5,530 nucleotides of DNA, taken from the NCBI GenBank assembly GCA_919902965.1, contig CAKKSJ010000125.1:1-5530 (forward strand). Reading direction: 5' to 3'. Made by a program: the position numbers and the translations under genes. Positions 1 through 5,530 of the stretch are shown one piece after another. How positions within the stretch are numbered: the first letter of the stretch is position 1; each line of letters begins with the position of its first letter. The notes under the pieces were generated by a model. The model was given only the letters and a program-made list of their open reading frames with translations, was not told the DNA's origin and did no database searches. Origin of the DNA: Burkholderiales bacterium. Lineage in GTDB: Bacteria; Pseudomonadota; Gammaproteobacteria; Burkholderiales; SG8-39.

Positions 1-2009
1 AAAATATCCTGCACCACCAGGTGATCGAGCGCGGCCAGCGCCTCGCGCGCGTGGTCCACGTCCGGATCCGACATGGCCGGATTCTCGCCCATCACGTACA
101 TGCCGCGGATTTCCTTTTCCTTCGCCGCATGCATGATCTCGACCACGGTAAGCCCGGGCTTGGGATCGAGATCGGGCGCGCCCCAGAGCTTGGCGAAACG
201 CGCTTTCGCTTCCGCATTGTCGACGCGCTGGTAATTCGGATACATCATCGGGATCAGTCCCGAGTCCGACGCGCCCTGCACGTTGTTCTGCCCTCTGAGG
301 GGGTGCAGCCCGGTGCCGGGCCGGCCGATCTGGCCGGTCATGAGCGCGAGCGCGATCAGGCAGCGTGCGTTGTCGGTGCCGTGCACGTGCTGCGATATGC
401 CCATTCCCCACAGGATCATCGACCCTTTCGAGGTGGCGTAAAGCCGCGCGACTTCGCGCAGGGTTTGCGCCGGGATGCCGCAGATGGGCGCCATTTTCTC
501 CGGGCTGTATTTCTTCACGTTCTCGGCCAGCGCTTCATATCCTGAAGTACGGTCGCGCACGAACGCCTTGTTCACCAGGCCTTCGGCGACGATGACATGC
601 ATGATGGCGTTCAGCATGGCCACGTCGGTATCCGGTTTGAACTGGAGCACATGCGTGGCGTGGCGCGCGAGTTCGGTGCGGCGCGGATCGGCGAGGATAA
701 GCTTGGCGCCTTTGCGGACCGCGTTCTTGATCCAGGTCGCCGCCACCGGATGGTTGACCGTCGGGTTGGCGCCGATCACCAGCACCACCTCTGCATGCTG
801 CACGTCGCTGACCTGATTCGACACGGCGCCCGAGCCCACGCCTTCCAGCAGCGCGGCCACCGAGGAAGCGTGGCACAGGCGCGTGCAATGATCGACGTTA
901 TTGGAGCCGAACCCGGTGCGCACCAGCTTCTGGAACAGGTAGGCCTCCTCGTTCGATCCCTTGGCCGAGCCGAATCCCGCCAGCGCGTACCTGCCGTGCG
1001 TGTCGCGGATGCGCGCGAGCCCGCCGGCGGCAAATGCCAGCGCCTCTTCCCAACTCGCCTCGCGGAACGCGTCGCGCCAGTTGTCAGGATCGACGCTGAA
1101 ACTGCCGTGCTTGGGCACGCCTGGTTTGCGTATCAGCGGCACGCTCAGGCGCTGGCGGTGATGCGCGTAGTCGAAGCCGTAGCGCCCTTTCACGCACAGG
1201 CGTCCGTGGTTGGACGGGCCGTCGCGGCCCTCGACGTGAACGATTTTGTTGTCCGTCACGTGGTAGGTGAGCTGGCAGCCCACGCCGCAGTAGGGGCAGA
1301 CCGAGGCTACCGTCTTTTCCGCCGCCGCCAGGGCCGCGTTTCGCGCAGGCAGCCCCTGTTGGAGCGTCTTCGACGCAAGGGCCCCGGTGGGACAGGCCTG
1401 CACGCACTCGCCGCAGGCGACGCAAGTGCTCGCTGCCATGGCGTCATCAAAATCGAACACGATTTTGGAATGCTCGCCGCGGAAAGCGTAGCCGATGACG
1501 TCGTTGACCTGTGCCTCGCGGCAGGCGCGCAGACAGCGCGTGCACTGGATGCAGGCATCGAGGTTCACCGCGATCGCCGGATGCGATAGATCGGCCTTGG
1601 GCTGCAGCCGCGGCGCGAAGCGCGGCGTGCCCAGCTTGAGCGCCCGCGCCCAGCGCTCGAGTTCGGAAGCGGGCGTATAGGACGCGCCCGGCATATCCGA
1701 GAGCAGCAACTCCAGCACCAGTTTCTGGCTGGCGAGGGCGCGCGTGCTGTCGGTGACGACCTCCATCCCGTCTTTGGGCACGCGGCAACAGGAAGGCGCA
1801 AGCGTGCGCTCGCCCTTGATTTCGACCATGCAGGCGCGGCAGTTTCCGTCGGGTCGCAGACCTTCCTTGTAGCACAGGTGCGGAATGTCGATGCCGTAGT
1901 GCCTGGCGGTCTGGATGATGGTCTCATCGGCGCGCCCGACCACGTTCCTGCCGTTCAGCTTGAACTCGACCGGCAGCGCGGCGATCTCTTGTTTGGTGAT
2001 TGCGGTCAT
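1..2009 (-). CDS. fdwA: NAD-dependent formate dehydrogenase alpha subunit (FdwA/Fdh1A type), partial, C-terminus beyond window
   Basis: This is the catalytic subunit of a soluble cytoplasmic NAD-linked formate dehydrogenase (formate + NAD+ to CO2 + NADH). I translated the frame: it is open from ATG at 2009 to the left edge, about 670 residues. The family is roughly 950-990 residues, so the C-terminal dinucleotide-binding domain is missing. Domains in order: a NuoG-like [2Fe-2S] ferredoxin (C46, C57, C60, C74); two CxxCxxCxxxC [4Fe-4S] motifs (C153/156/159/163 and C196/199/202/206); the [4Fe-4S] site of bis-MGD enzymes (C238, C241, C245, C272) with the relay lysine K274 in CVKG; then the molybdopterin oxidoreductase domain. 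The metal ligand is C379 followed by H380 (LCHASS), and R572 sits in LRGQNNVQG; this Cys-His...Arg set marks formate dehydrogenases. There is no Tat signal. The His-Cys3 cluster of NuoG is absent. The start is fixed by GGAGG 7 nt upstream. The gene lies 22 nt after fdwB, so the two are almost certainly cotranscribed. The W-type symbol is inferred from resemblance to Methylorubrum FDH1; the metal itself cannot be read from sequence. Confidence 0.93.
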   Translation of the reverse strand, partial: MTAITKQEIAALPVEFKLNGRNVVGRADETIIQTARHYGIDIPHLCYKEGLRPDGNCRACMVEIKGERTLAPSCCRVPKDGMEVVTDSTRALASQKLVLELLLSDMPGASYTPASELERWARALKLGTPRFAPRLQPKADLSHPAIAVNLDACIQCTRCLRACREAQVNDVIGYAFRGEHSKIVFDFDDAMAASTCVACGECVQACPTGALASKTLQQGLPARNAALAAAEKTVASVCPYCGVGCQLTYHVTDNKIVHVEGRDGPSNHGRLCVKGRYGFDYAHHRQRLSVPLIRKPGVPKHGSFSVDPDNWRDAFREASWEEALAFAAGGLARIRDTHGRYALAGFGSAKGSNEEAYLFQKLVRTGFGSNNVDHCTRLCHASSVAALLEGVGSGAVSNQVSDVQHAEVVLVIGANPTVNHPVAATWIKNAVRKGAKLILADPRRTELARHATHVLQFKPDTDVAMLNAIMHVIVAEGLVNKAFVRDRTSGYEALAENVKKYSPEKMAPICGIPAQTLREVARLYATSKGSMILWGMGISQHVHGTDNARCLIALALMTGQIGRPGTGLHPLRGQNNVQGASDSGLIPMMYPNYQRVDNAEAKARFAKLWGAPDLDPKPGLTVVEIMHAAKEKEIRGMYVMGENPAMSDPDVDHAREALAALDHLVVQDI

Positions 2010-2016
2010 AAGGTTT

Positions 2017-2021
2017 CCTCC
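2017..2021 (-). promoter_or_regulatory. Ribosome binding site of fdwA
   Basis: GGAGG on the minus strand, 7 nt before the ATG at 2007-2009. It is a near-perfect Shine-Dalgarno in the 22-nt gap after the fdwB stop, and it settles the fdwA start. Confidence 0.85.
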
Positions 2022-2031
2022 GTGCTCTGCG

Positions 2032-3714
2032 TCACGCAAGCTCCTGCGGAAAGTATTTCATCACGCTGAGCACCGGGTTGGGAGCAGCCTGCCCCAGTCC
2101 GCAGATCGAAGCGTCGATCATGACCTGCGCGAGTTCGGTCAGCAGTGCCTGGTTCCATTTCGGCTCGTCCAGCAACTTCAGCGCCTTGGCCGTGCCCACG
2201 CGGCAGGGCGTGCACTGGCCGCAGGATTCCTCGGAAAAGAATTTCATCATGTTGCGCGCCGCGTCGCTGGCCCGGTCGCGGTCGGACAGGATAATTACCG
2301 CGGCCGAGCCAATGAAACAGCCGTAAGGCTGCAGGGTGTCGAAATCGAGCGGAATATCCCCCATGGACGCGGGCAGAATGCCGCCCGAGGCGCCGCCTGG
2401 AAGATAAGCGTAAAAGCGATGCCCGGCCAGCATGCCGCCGCAGTACTCCTCGATCAGTTCCGTCGCCGTGATCCCCGCCGGCGCGAGGTGCACGCCGGGC
2501 TTGTTCACGCGTCCCGAAACTGAAAACGAGCGCAGGCCCTTTCTTCCGTGGCGGCCGTGGCCGGCAAACCAGGCCGCGCCTCGCTCCAGGATTTCGCGCA
2601 CCCAGTGGAGCGTCTCCATATTGTGTTCCAGCGTCGGCCGGCCGAACAGGCCCAGCTCCGCCACATAGGGCGGGCGCAGGCGCGGCATGCCGCGCTTGCC
2701 TTCGATGGATTCGATCATCGCGGATTCCTCGCCGCAAATGTAAGCGCCGGCGCCGCGGCGCAGGTGTAGCGGCGGAAGCGCGCAGGGCGGATCGGCCTTG
2801 AGCGCCGCGATCTCTTTTTCAAGAATCGCGCGGCAGCCCGCGTATTCGTCGCGCAGGTAAATATAGACCTCGGCGATGCCGGCGGTCCAGGCTGCGATCA
2901 GCGCGCCTTCGAGAAAGCGATGCGGGTCTCGTTCCAGGTAATAACGATCCTTGAAGGTACCGGGCTCACCCTCGTCGATGTTCACCGCAAGCAGCCGCGG
3001 CTCGGGCTCGGCGCGCACGAGTTTCCATTTTCGTCCAGCGGGAAAACCCGCCCCGCCCAGGCCGCGCAGACCGGAATCCTCCATTGCCTGCGTCAGCTTG
3101 CGATAGTCGCGCTTGCCGGCGAGGCATTGCTGCAGCAGCAGGTAGCCGCCGTTCTTCCGGTATTCGGCGTAGGCGATGTACTTGCCCGGCTTCGTCTTCA
3201 GCGCTTTCGCGGCGACCAGTTTTTTCACTCCGTCCAGGGTCGCGTGCGCCAGCGGATTCTGCCCAATCACGGCCACCGGCGCGGATTCGCAGCGGCCCAC
3301 GCAGGGCGCGGGTATCACGCGCACTGCGCGCCCGAGTACGGCAGGCAGTTTTTCGAGCAGATCCTTCGCGCCGGCCATGCTGCAGCTGAGCGACTCGCAT
3401 ACCCGCACGGTGATTGCTGCGGGCGCCGCCCCGCCTTCCTTGTTCACATCGAAATGGTGATAAAAGCTCGCGACCTCGTAGACCTCGGCCAGGGCCAGTT
3501 TCATTTCCGCGGCCAATGCGACCAGATGCGCCGCCGACAGCTGCGCATAGCGGTCCTGGATTTTATGCAGGTGCTCGATGAGCAAGTCGCGCCGGCGCGG
3601 CGCGTCACCGAGCAGCGCGCGCACTTCTTTCAGCGCCTTCGGGTCGGGCGTGCGGCCCTTGATTTTGGCGCGCTGCCTGCGCCCGGCCTTGATCGGAATG
3701 ATGACTTGATTCAC
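2032..3714 (-). CDS. fdwB: NAD-dependent formate dehydrogenase beta subunit, NuoE-NuoF fusion (FdwB/Fdh1B type)
   Basis: Diaphorase subunit of 560 residues. It accepts electrons from FdwA and reduces NAD+ at FMN. Residues about 25-170 are NuoE-like: a helical part, then a thioredoxin-like [2Fe-2S] site with C106, C111, C138 and C142 (C-x4-C and C-x3-C). Residues about 210-560 are NuoF-like: the glycine-rich FMN motif GLRGLGGAGFPAGRKW (215-230), NIDEGEPGTFKDR (245-257), the NADH-site motif GAGAYICGEE (321-330), and the C-terminal [4Fe-4S] site C498, C501, C504 and C538. In Cupriavidus and Rhodobacter FDH these modules are two proteins, FdsG and FdsB. The single-chain form and the length match Methylorubrum extorquens FDH1 beta (about 572 residues), and the beta-then-alpha gene order fits too. 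The start is GTG at 3714: an in-frame TAG lies at 3724-3726, and the next in-frame ATG would be residue 71, inside the NuoE domain. I246 in the FMN motif is unusual (normally Ala or Gly). A standalone hydrogenase diaphorase is an alternative, but the downstream FDH alpha gene argues against it. Confidence 0.95.
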   Translation of the reverse strand: MNQVIIPIKAGRRQRAKIKGRTPDPKALKEVRALLGDAPRRRDLLIEHLHKIQDRYAQLSAAHLVALAAEMKLALAEVYEVASFYHHFDVNKEGGAAPAAITVRVCESLSCSMAGAKDLLEKLPAVLGRAVRVIPAPCVGRCESAPVAVIGQNPLAHATLDGVKKLVAAKALKTKPGKYIAYAEYRKNGGYLLLQQCLAGKRDYRKLTQAMEDSGLRGLGGAGFPAGRKWKLVRAEPEPRLLAVNIDEGEPGTFKDRYYLERDPHRFLEGALIAAWTAGIAEVYIYLRDEYAGCRAILEKEIAALKADPPCALPPLHLRRGAGAYICGEESAMIESIEGKRGMPRLRPPYVAELGLFGRPTLEHNMETLHWVREILERGAAWFAGHGRHGRKGLRSFSVSGRVNKPGVHLAPAGITATELIEEYCGGMLAGHRFYAYLPGGASGGILPASMGDIPLDFDTLQPYGCFIGSAAVIILSDRDRASDAARNMMKFFSEESCGQCTPCRVGTAKALKLLDEPKWNQALLTELAQVMIDASICGLGQAAPNPVLSVMKYFPQELA

Positions 3715-3719
3715 AAATG

Positions 3720-3725
3720 TCCTCT
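3720..3725 (-). promoter_or_regulatory. Ribosome binding site deciding the GTG start of fdwB
   Basis: AGAGGA on the minus strand, 5 nt before GTG (3712-3714). The in-frame stop TAG at 3724-3726 overlaps this element, so translation in this frame cannot begin further upstream. That fixes the GTG as the start. Confidence 0.75.
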
Positions 3726-3738
3726 ATGCAAAACGAAA

Positions 3739-3752
3739 TCTTGCTTTCAAGA
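3739..3752 (-). terminator. Small hairpin followed by T-rich run, possible weak terminator or leader structure
   Basis: On the minus strand, TCTTG and CAAGA pair across an AAAG loop, giving a 5-bp stem, and are followed directly by TTTCGTTTT. The order hairpin then T-rich run is that of an intrinsic terminator for sucCD. The stem is short and AT-rich, and the run is broken by CG, so strong termination is doubtful. It lies only about 14 nt upstream of the fdwB Shine-Dalgarno, so it could equally be a leader structure. Confidence 0.25.
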
Positions 3753-3756
3753 CACT

Positions 3757-3782
3757 TGTGATCTGCGTGGCTGCAAATCACA
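3757..3782 (-). repeat. Inverted repeat in the sucD-fdwB spacer (10-bp stem, 6-nt loop)
   Basis: The minus-strand arms TGTGATTTGC and GCAGATCACA flank AGCCAC. As RNA from the minus strand all ten positions pair, nine Watson-Crick and one G-U; the plus-strand version has a C-A mismatch there. This is the strongest dyad in the spacer and sits 43 nt upstream of the fdwB start. It could be an RNA hairpin (3' end protection of sucCD mRNA, part of a terminator, or a leader structure) or a protein-binding operator. It has TGTGA/TCACA ends, but the spacing is too wide for a CRP site. Confidence 0.55.
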
Positions 3783-3850
3783 TCGGGCGCGGGTTCCTGG
3801 ATGACACAGGCTCTCCCGACCCCGTTCTCGCGGCTAATCCGCTGCCGGAT

Positions 3851-4735
3851 CTACTTCATGATCGCCTTGAGTGTCTTGCCCATTTCCGCGGGATTACGCG
3901 TGATTTTGATGCCGCAGGCCTGCATCACCTCCAGCTTCTCCTGCGCCGTGCCCTTGCCGCCGGAGATAATGGCGCCGGCATGCCCCATGCGCTTGCCCGC
4001 AGGTGCGGTGACGCCGGCAATGAAGCCGACCACGGGTTTTTTCATATTGTCCTTGACCCACAGCGCCGCAGTCTCTTCGTCCGAGCCGCCGATTTCACCC
4101 ACCATGATCACCGCATCGGTTTCGGGATCGTCGTTGAACATGCGCAGCACGTCGATGTGCTTCACGCCGTTTACCGGGTCGCCGCCGGTACCGACGCAGG
4201 TGGACTGGCCGATGCCGAGTTCCATCAACTGGCCGACCGCCTCATAGGTCAGCGTGCCCGAGCGCGACACCACGCCGATGCGGCCTTTTTTGTGGATGTG
4301 GCCGGGCATGATGCCGATTTTGATTTCGTCCGGGGTGATCACGCCGGGGCAGTTCGGTCCGACCAGGACGGCCTTCTTATTGTGTTTGCGCATGCGCTCC
4401 TTGACCTCGATCATGTCGCGCACCGGTATGCCCTCGGTGATGCAAATCACCAGATCGAGGTCGGCGTCCACCGCCTCCCAGATCGCCGCTGCGGCAAAGG
4501 GCGGCGGCACGTAGATCACCGAGGTATTGACGCCCGCCTTTTGCTTGGCTTCCTGGACGCTGGCGTAAATCGGAATGCCTTCGAAATTCTCACCGGCCTT
4601 TTTCGGATTCACGCCGGCGACGAAACAACTCTTCCCGTTGGCGTAGTCGCGCGACATGCGCGTATGGAATTGGCCGGTTTTGCCGGTGATGCCCTGGGTA
4701 ACGACGCGTGTGTTCTTGTTGATCAGGATGGACAT
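3851..4735 (-). CDS. sucD: Succinyl-CoA synthetase (ADP/GDP-forming) alpha subunit
   Basis: Complete protein of 294 residues (E. coli SucD has 289). With SucC it interconverts succinyl-CoA + NDP + Pi and succinate + CoA + NTP in the cytoplasmic TCA cycle. The N-terminal CoA-binding Rossmann domain carries GITGKTG (15-21). The segment VGPNCPG (125-131) and the SRSGTLTYEA stretch (157-166) are typical of the ligase domain. GHAGAI (251-256) contains H252, the histidine that is transiently phosphorylated. The start is the ATG at 4735, because homology begins at MSILINKNTR and AAGGA lies 8 nt upstream; the open frame extends further upstream only into sucC. T183 in VGTGGDP is usually Ile. The related malate-CoA ligase MtkB of serine-cycle methylotrophs is a possible alternative, but the sequence is clearly closer to SucD. 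The sucC stop is 22 nt upstream, the classical sucCD order. Confidence 0.97.
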   Translation of the reverse strand: MSILINKNTRVVTQGITGKTGQFHTRMSRDYANGKSCFVAGVNPKKAGENFEGIPIYASVQEAKQKAGVNTSVIYVPPPFAAAAIWEAVDADLDLVICITEGIPVRDMIEVKERMRKHNKKAVLVGPNCPGVITPDEIKIGIMPGHIHKKGRIGVVSRSGTLTYEAVGQLMELGIGQSTCVGTGGDPVNGVKHIDVLRMFNDDPETDAVIMVGEIGGSDEETAALWVKDNMKKPVVGFIAGVTAPAGKRMGHAGAIISGGKGTAQEKLEVMQACGIKITRNPAEMGKTLKAIMK

Positions 4736-4740
4736 TGCAT

Positions 4741-4759
4741 TGTTCCTTGAGTGTTCCTT
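4741..4759 (-). promoter_or_regulatory. Duplicated Shine-Dalgarno-like element before sucD
   Basis: On the minus strand AAGGAACA occurs twice, at 4752-4759 and 4741-4748, separated by CTC. The first copy overlaps the sucC TAA stop (4758-4760). The second places AAGGA 8 nt before the sucD ATG (4733-4735) and is the likely functional ribosome binding site. The first may help retain or reload ribosomes that terminate on sucC; that role is inference. Confidence 0.6.
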
Positions 4760-5530
4760 ATTTGCCCGCAACGGCGGCGACGATTTTCTGCGCGGCGTCG
4801 GCCATGTTGTCTGCTGAGATGATCGGCAGGCCTGAGTCCTTGAGGATCTGCCGGCCCATCGCGTCATTGGTGCCCTTCATGCGCACCACCAGCGGCACCG
4901 ACAGATGCACCTCGCGTGCCGCGGCGACCACGCCGGTCGCAATGGTGTCGCACTGCATGATGCCGCCGAAGATGTTGACGAGGATGCCCTTGACCTTCGA
5001 GTTCTTCAGCATGATCTTGAACGCTTCGGTCACCTTTTCAGCGGTCGCGCCGCCGCCGACGTCGAGGAAGTTGGCCGGCTCCGCGCCGTATAGCTTGATC
5101 GTGTCCATGGTCGCCATCGCGAGGCCCGCGCCGTTCACCAGGCAACCGATGTTGCCGTCGAGCGAGATATACGACAGGTCGAATTTCGATGCCTCGATTT
5201 CGGCTGCGTCTTCCTCGTCGAGGTCGCGCAGCGCGACCAAATCGGGATGGCGGAACAGGGCGTTCGAATCAAAATTGATCTTTGCGTCCAGCGCCACCAC
5301 GCGGCCGTCGCCGGTGAGCACCAGCGGGTTAATCTCGGCCAGGCTCGCGTCGGTATCCCAGAACGCCTGGTACAGGGCCTGCAGCACCGCGCGCGCCTGC
5401 GGCAGCGATGCCGGCGGAATGCCGATCTGCGCCGCAACCTTGTCGGCTTCGGCGTCTTTGAGTCCGGTTTCGGGGTCGACGAATACCTTGTGGATTTTCT
5501 CCGGGGTTTTCGCGGCGACTTCCTCGATGT
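4758..5530 (-). CDS. sucC: Succinyl-CoA synthetase beta subunit, partial, N-terminus beyond window
   Basis: The nucleotide-binding and hinge-forming subunit of succinyl-CoA synthetase. The frame is open from the right edge to TAA at 4758-4760, giving 256 residues. E. coli SucC has 388, so about 130 residues, including most of the N-terminal ATP-grasp part, lie outside. Visible residues run from IEEVAAKTPEKIHKV, which matches the middle of the family. EINPL (65-69 of the visible part) and the Asp in LDAK (81) correspond to the Mg-nucleotide ligands N199 and D213 of the E. coli protein and have the same 14-residue spacing. The C-terminal CoA-ligase domain shows LDGNIGCLVNGAGLAM (123-138), FLDVGGGAT (154-162), VNIFGGIMQCD (184-194) and VPLVVRMKGTN (211-221). 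No frameshift or lesion is seen. The GTG codon at 5387 is internal, not a start. The gene is followed by sucD, as in most proteobacteria. Confidence 0.96.
   Translation of the reverse strand, partial: IEEVAAKTPEKIHKVFVDPETGLKDAEADKVAAQIGIPPASLPQARAVLQALYQAFWDTDASLAEINPLVLTGDGRVVALDAKINFDSNALFRHPDLVALRDLDEEDAAEIEASKFDLSYISLDGNIGCLVNGAGLAMATMDTIKLYGAEPANFLDVGGGATAEKVTEAFKIMLKNSKVKGILVNIFGGIMQCDTIATGVVAAAREVHLSVPLVVRMKGTNDAMGRQILKDSGLPIISADNMADAAQKIVAAVAGK

Larger units (their letters stand above)
3715..3850. other. Intergenic spacer between sucD and fdwB
   Basis: A non-coding gap of 136 nt, the only sizeable one in the window. From the sucD side it holds a short dyad (ATCCG/CGGAT, 3837-3850) right after the sucD stop, then GC-rich sequence without recognisable motifs, then the 10-bp hairpin and the 5-bp hairpin with its T-rich run, and finally the fdwB Shine-Dalgarno. 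I could not find a convincing sigma-70 or sigma-54 promoter. Whether fdwBA has its own promoter or is read through from sucCD is therefore open. Confidence 0.7.

Noticed and set aside
597..1589. Long plus-strand open frame of 330 codons opposite fdwA
   Set aside because: It is antisense to a gene with continuous family homology and shows Arg/His/Ala-rich composition with no recognisable domain. High-GC codon bias on the minus strand explains the lack of stops.
3724..3750. Sigma-70 promoter with TTGAAA as -35 and CATAGA as -10
   Set aside because: The spacing of 16 nt is acceptable, but the -10 match is poor. It would overlap the fdwB Shine-Dalgarno, so the transcript would start too late to include it.
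3757..3782. CRP-like or FNR-like operator
   Set aside because: The ends TGTGA and TCACA are present, but 16 nt separate them instead of 6. FNR half-sites (TTGAT/ATCAA) are not present.
2920..3804. Plus-strand open frame of 294 codons opposite fdwB
   Set aside because: Antisense shadow of the NuoE-NuoF fusion gene; low-complexity composition and no motif.
3837..3850. ATCCG/CGGAT hairpin right after the sucD stop as terminator
   Set aside because: The stem is only 5 bp and no T-run follows on the minus strand; likely chance.
4723..4740. Tiny ORF from ATG at 4740 overlapping the sucD start
   Set aside because: Five codons then TGA, with AAGGA only 3 nt upstream. There is no sign that it is translated.
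3758..4750. Plus-strand open frame of 330 codons opposite sucD
   Set aside because: It mirrors sucD almost exactly, is rich in His, Asp and Ala as expected from the reverse complement of its codons, and has no motif of its own.
3851..4867. Longer sucD starting at 4867
   Set aside because: The additional 44 residues overlap sucC out of frame and have no homology. The ATG at 4735 with its ribosome binding site matches the family start.
3851..5530. Malate-CoA ligase (mtkAB) instead of sucCD
   Set aside because: This was considered because of the methylotroph-like FDH. The visible sequences agree far better with SucC and SucD than with what I recall of MtkA and MtkB, and no serine-cycle genes are in view.

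Overview
The window is a compact, all-minus-strand stretch of bacterial chromosome. It holds four protein genes in two pairs. Reading in the direction of transcription (from position 5530 down to 1): the 3' part of sucC, complete sucD, a 136-nt spacer, a complete formate dehydrogenase beta-subunit gene (fdwB type), and the 5' two-thirds of the alpha-subunit gene (fdwA type), which runs off the left edge. I see no RNA genes, mobile elements, CRISPR arrays or long repeats. The long open frames on the plus strand are GC-driven shadows of these genes.

The DNA is GC-rich (about 60 % by eye). The SucC and SucD sequences look most like proteobacterial, particularly betaproteobacterial, succinyl-CoA synthetase. 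The formate dehydrogenase resembles the soluble NAD-dependent FDH1 (FdwAB) of methylotrophic and chemolithotrophic proteobacteria. A betaproteobacterium is my best guess, but it is an inference from remembered sequences, not a search.

Region by region: 4758-5530 encodes the C-terminal 256 residues of the SucC beta subunit. A 22-nt gap with two copies of an AAGGAACA element leads to sucD (3851-4735), which carries the phosphorylated-histidine motif. The spacer 3715-3850 has no convincing promoter but contains a 10-bp hairpin followed by a 5-bp hairpin and a T-rich run. Then comes fdwB (2032-3714, GTG start), a natural NuoE-NuoF fusion with one [2Fe-2S] site, FMN and NADH sites and one [4Fe-4S] site. 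After another 22-nt gap with a strong GGAGG comes fdwA (1-2009), with a NuoG-like iron-sulfur N-terminus joined to a bis-MGD formate dehydrogenase domain whose Cys-His and Arg active-site residues are intact.

Functionally, FdwA oxidises formate to CO2 (or runs in reverse) at a W or Mo centre. Electrons then pass through its Fe-S clusters to FdwB, where FMN reduces NAD+. SucCD interconverts succinyl-CoA and succinate with nucleoside triphosphate formation. The two enzymes share no substrate; their adjacency may be simple neighbourhood or shared expression in central carbon and energy metabolism. This is ordinary core and energy metabolism. The points that deserve a second look are the intergenic hairpins, the missing His-Cys3 cluster in FdwA, one odd residue in the FMN motif of FdwB, and the duplicated Shine-Dalgarno element before sucD. 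I do not see an undescribed system.
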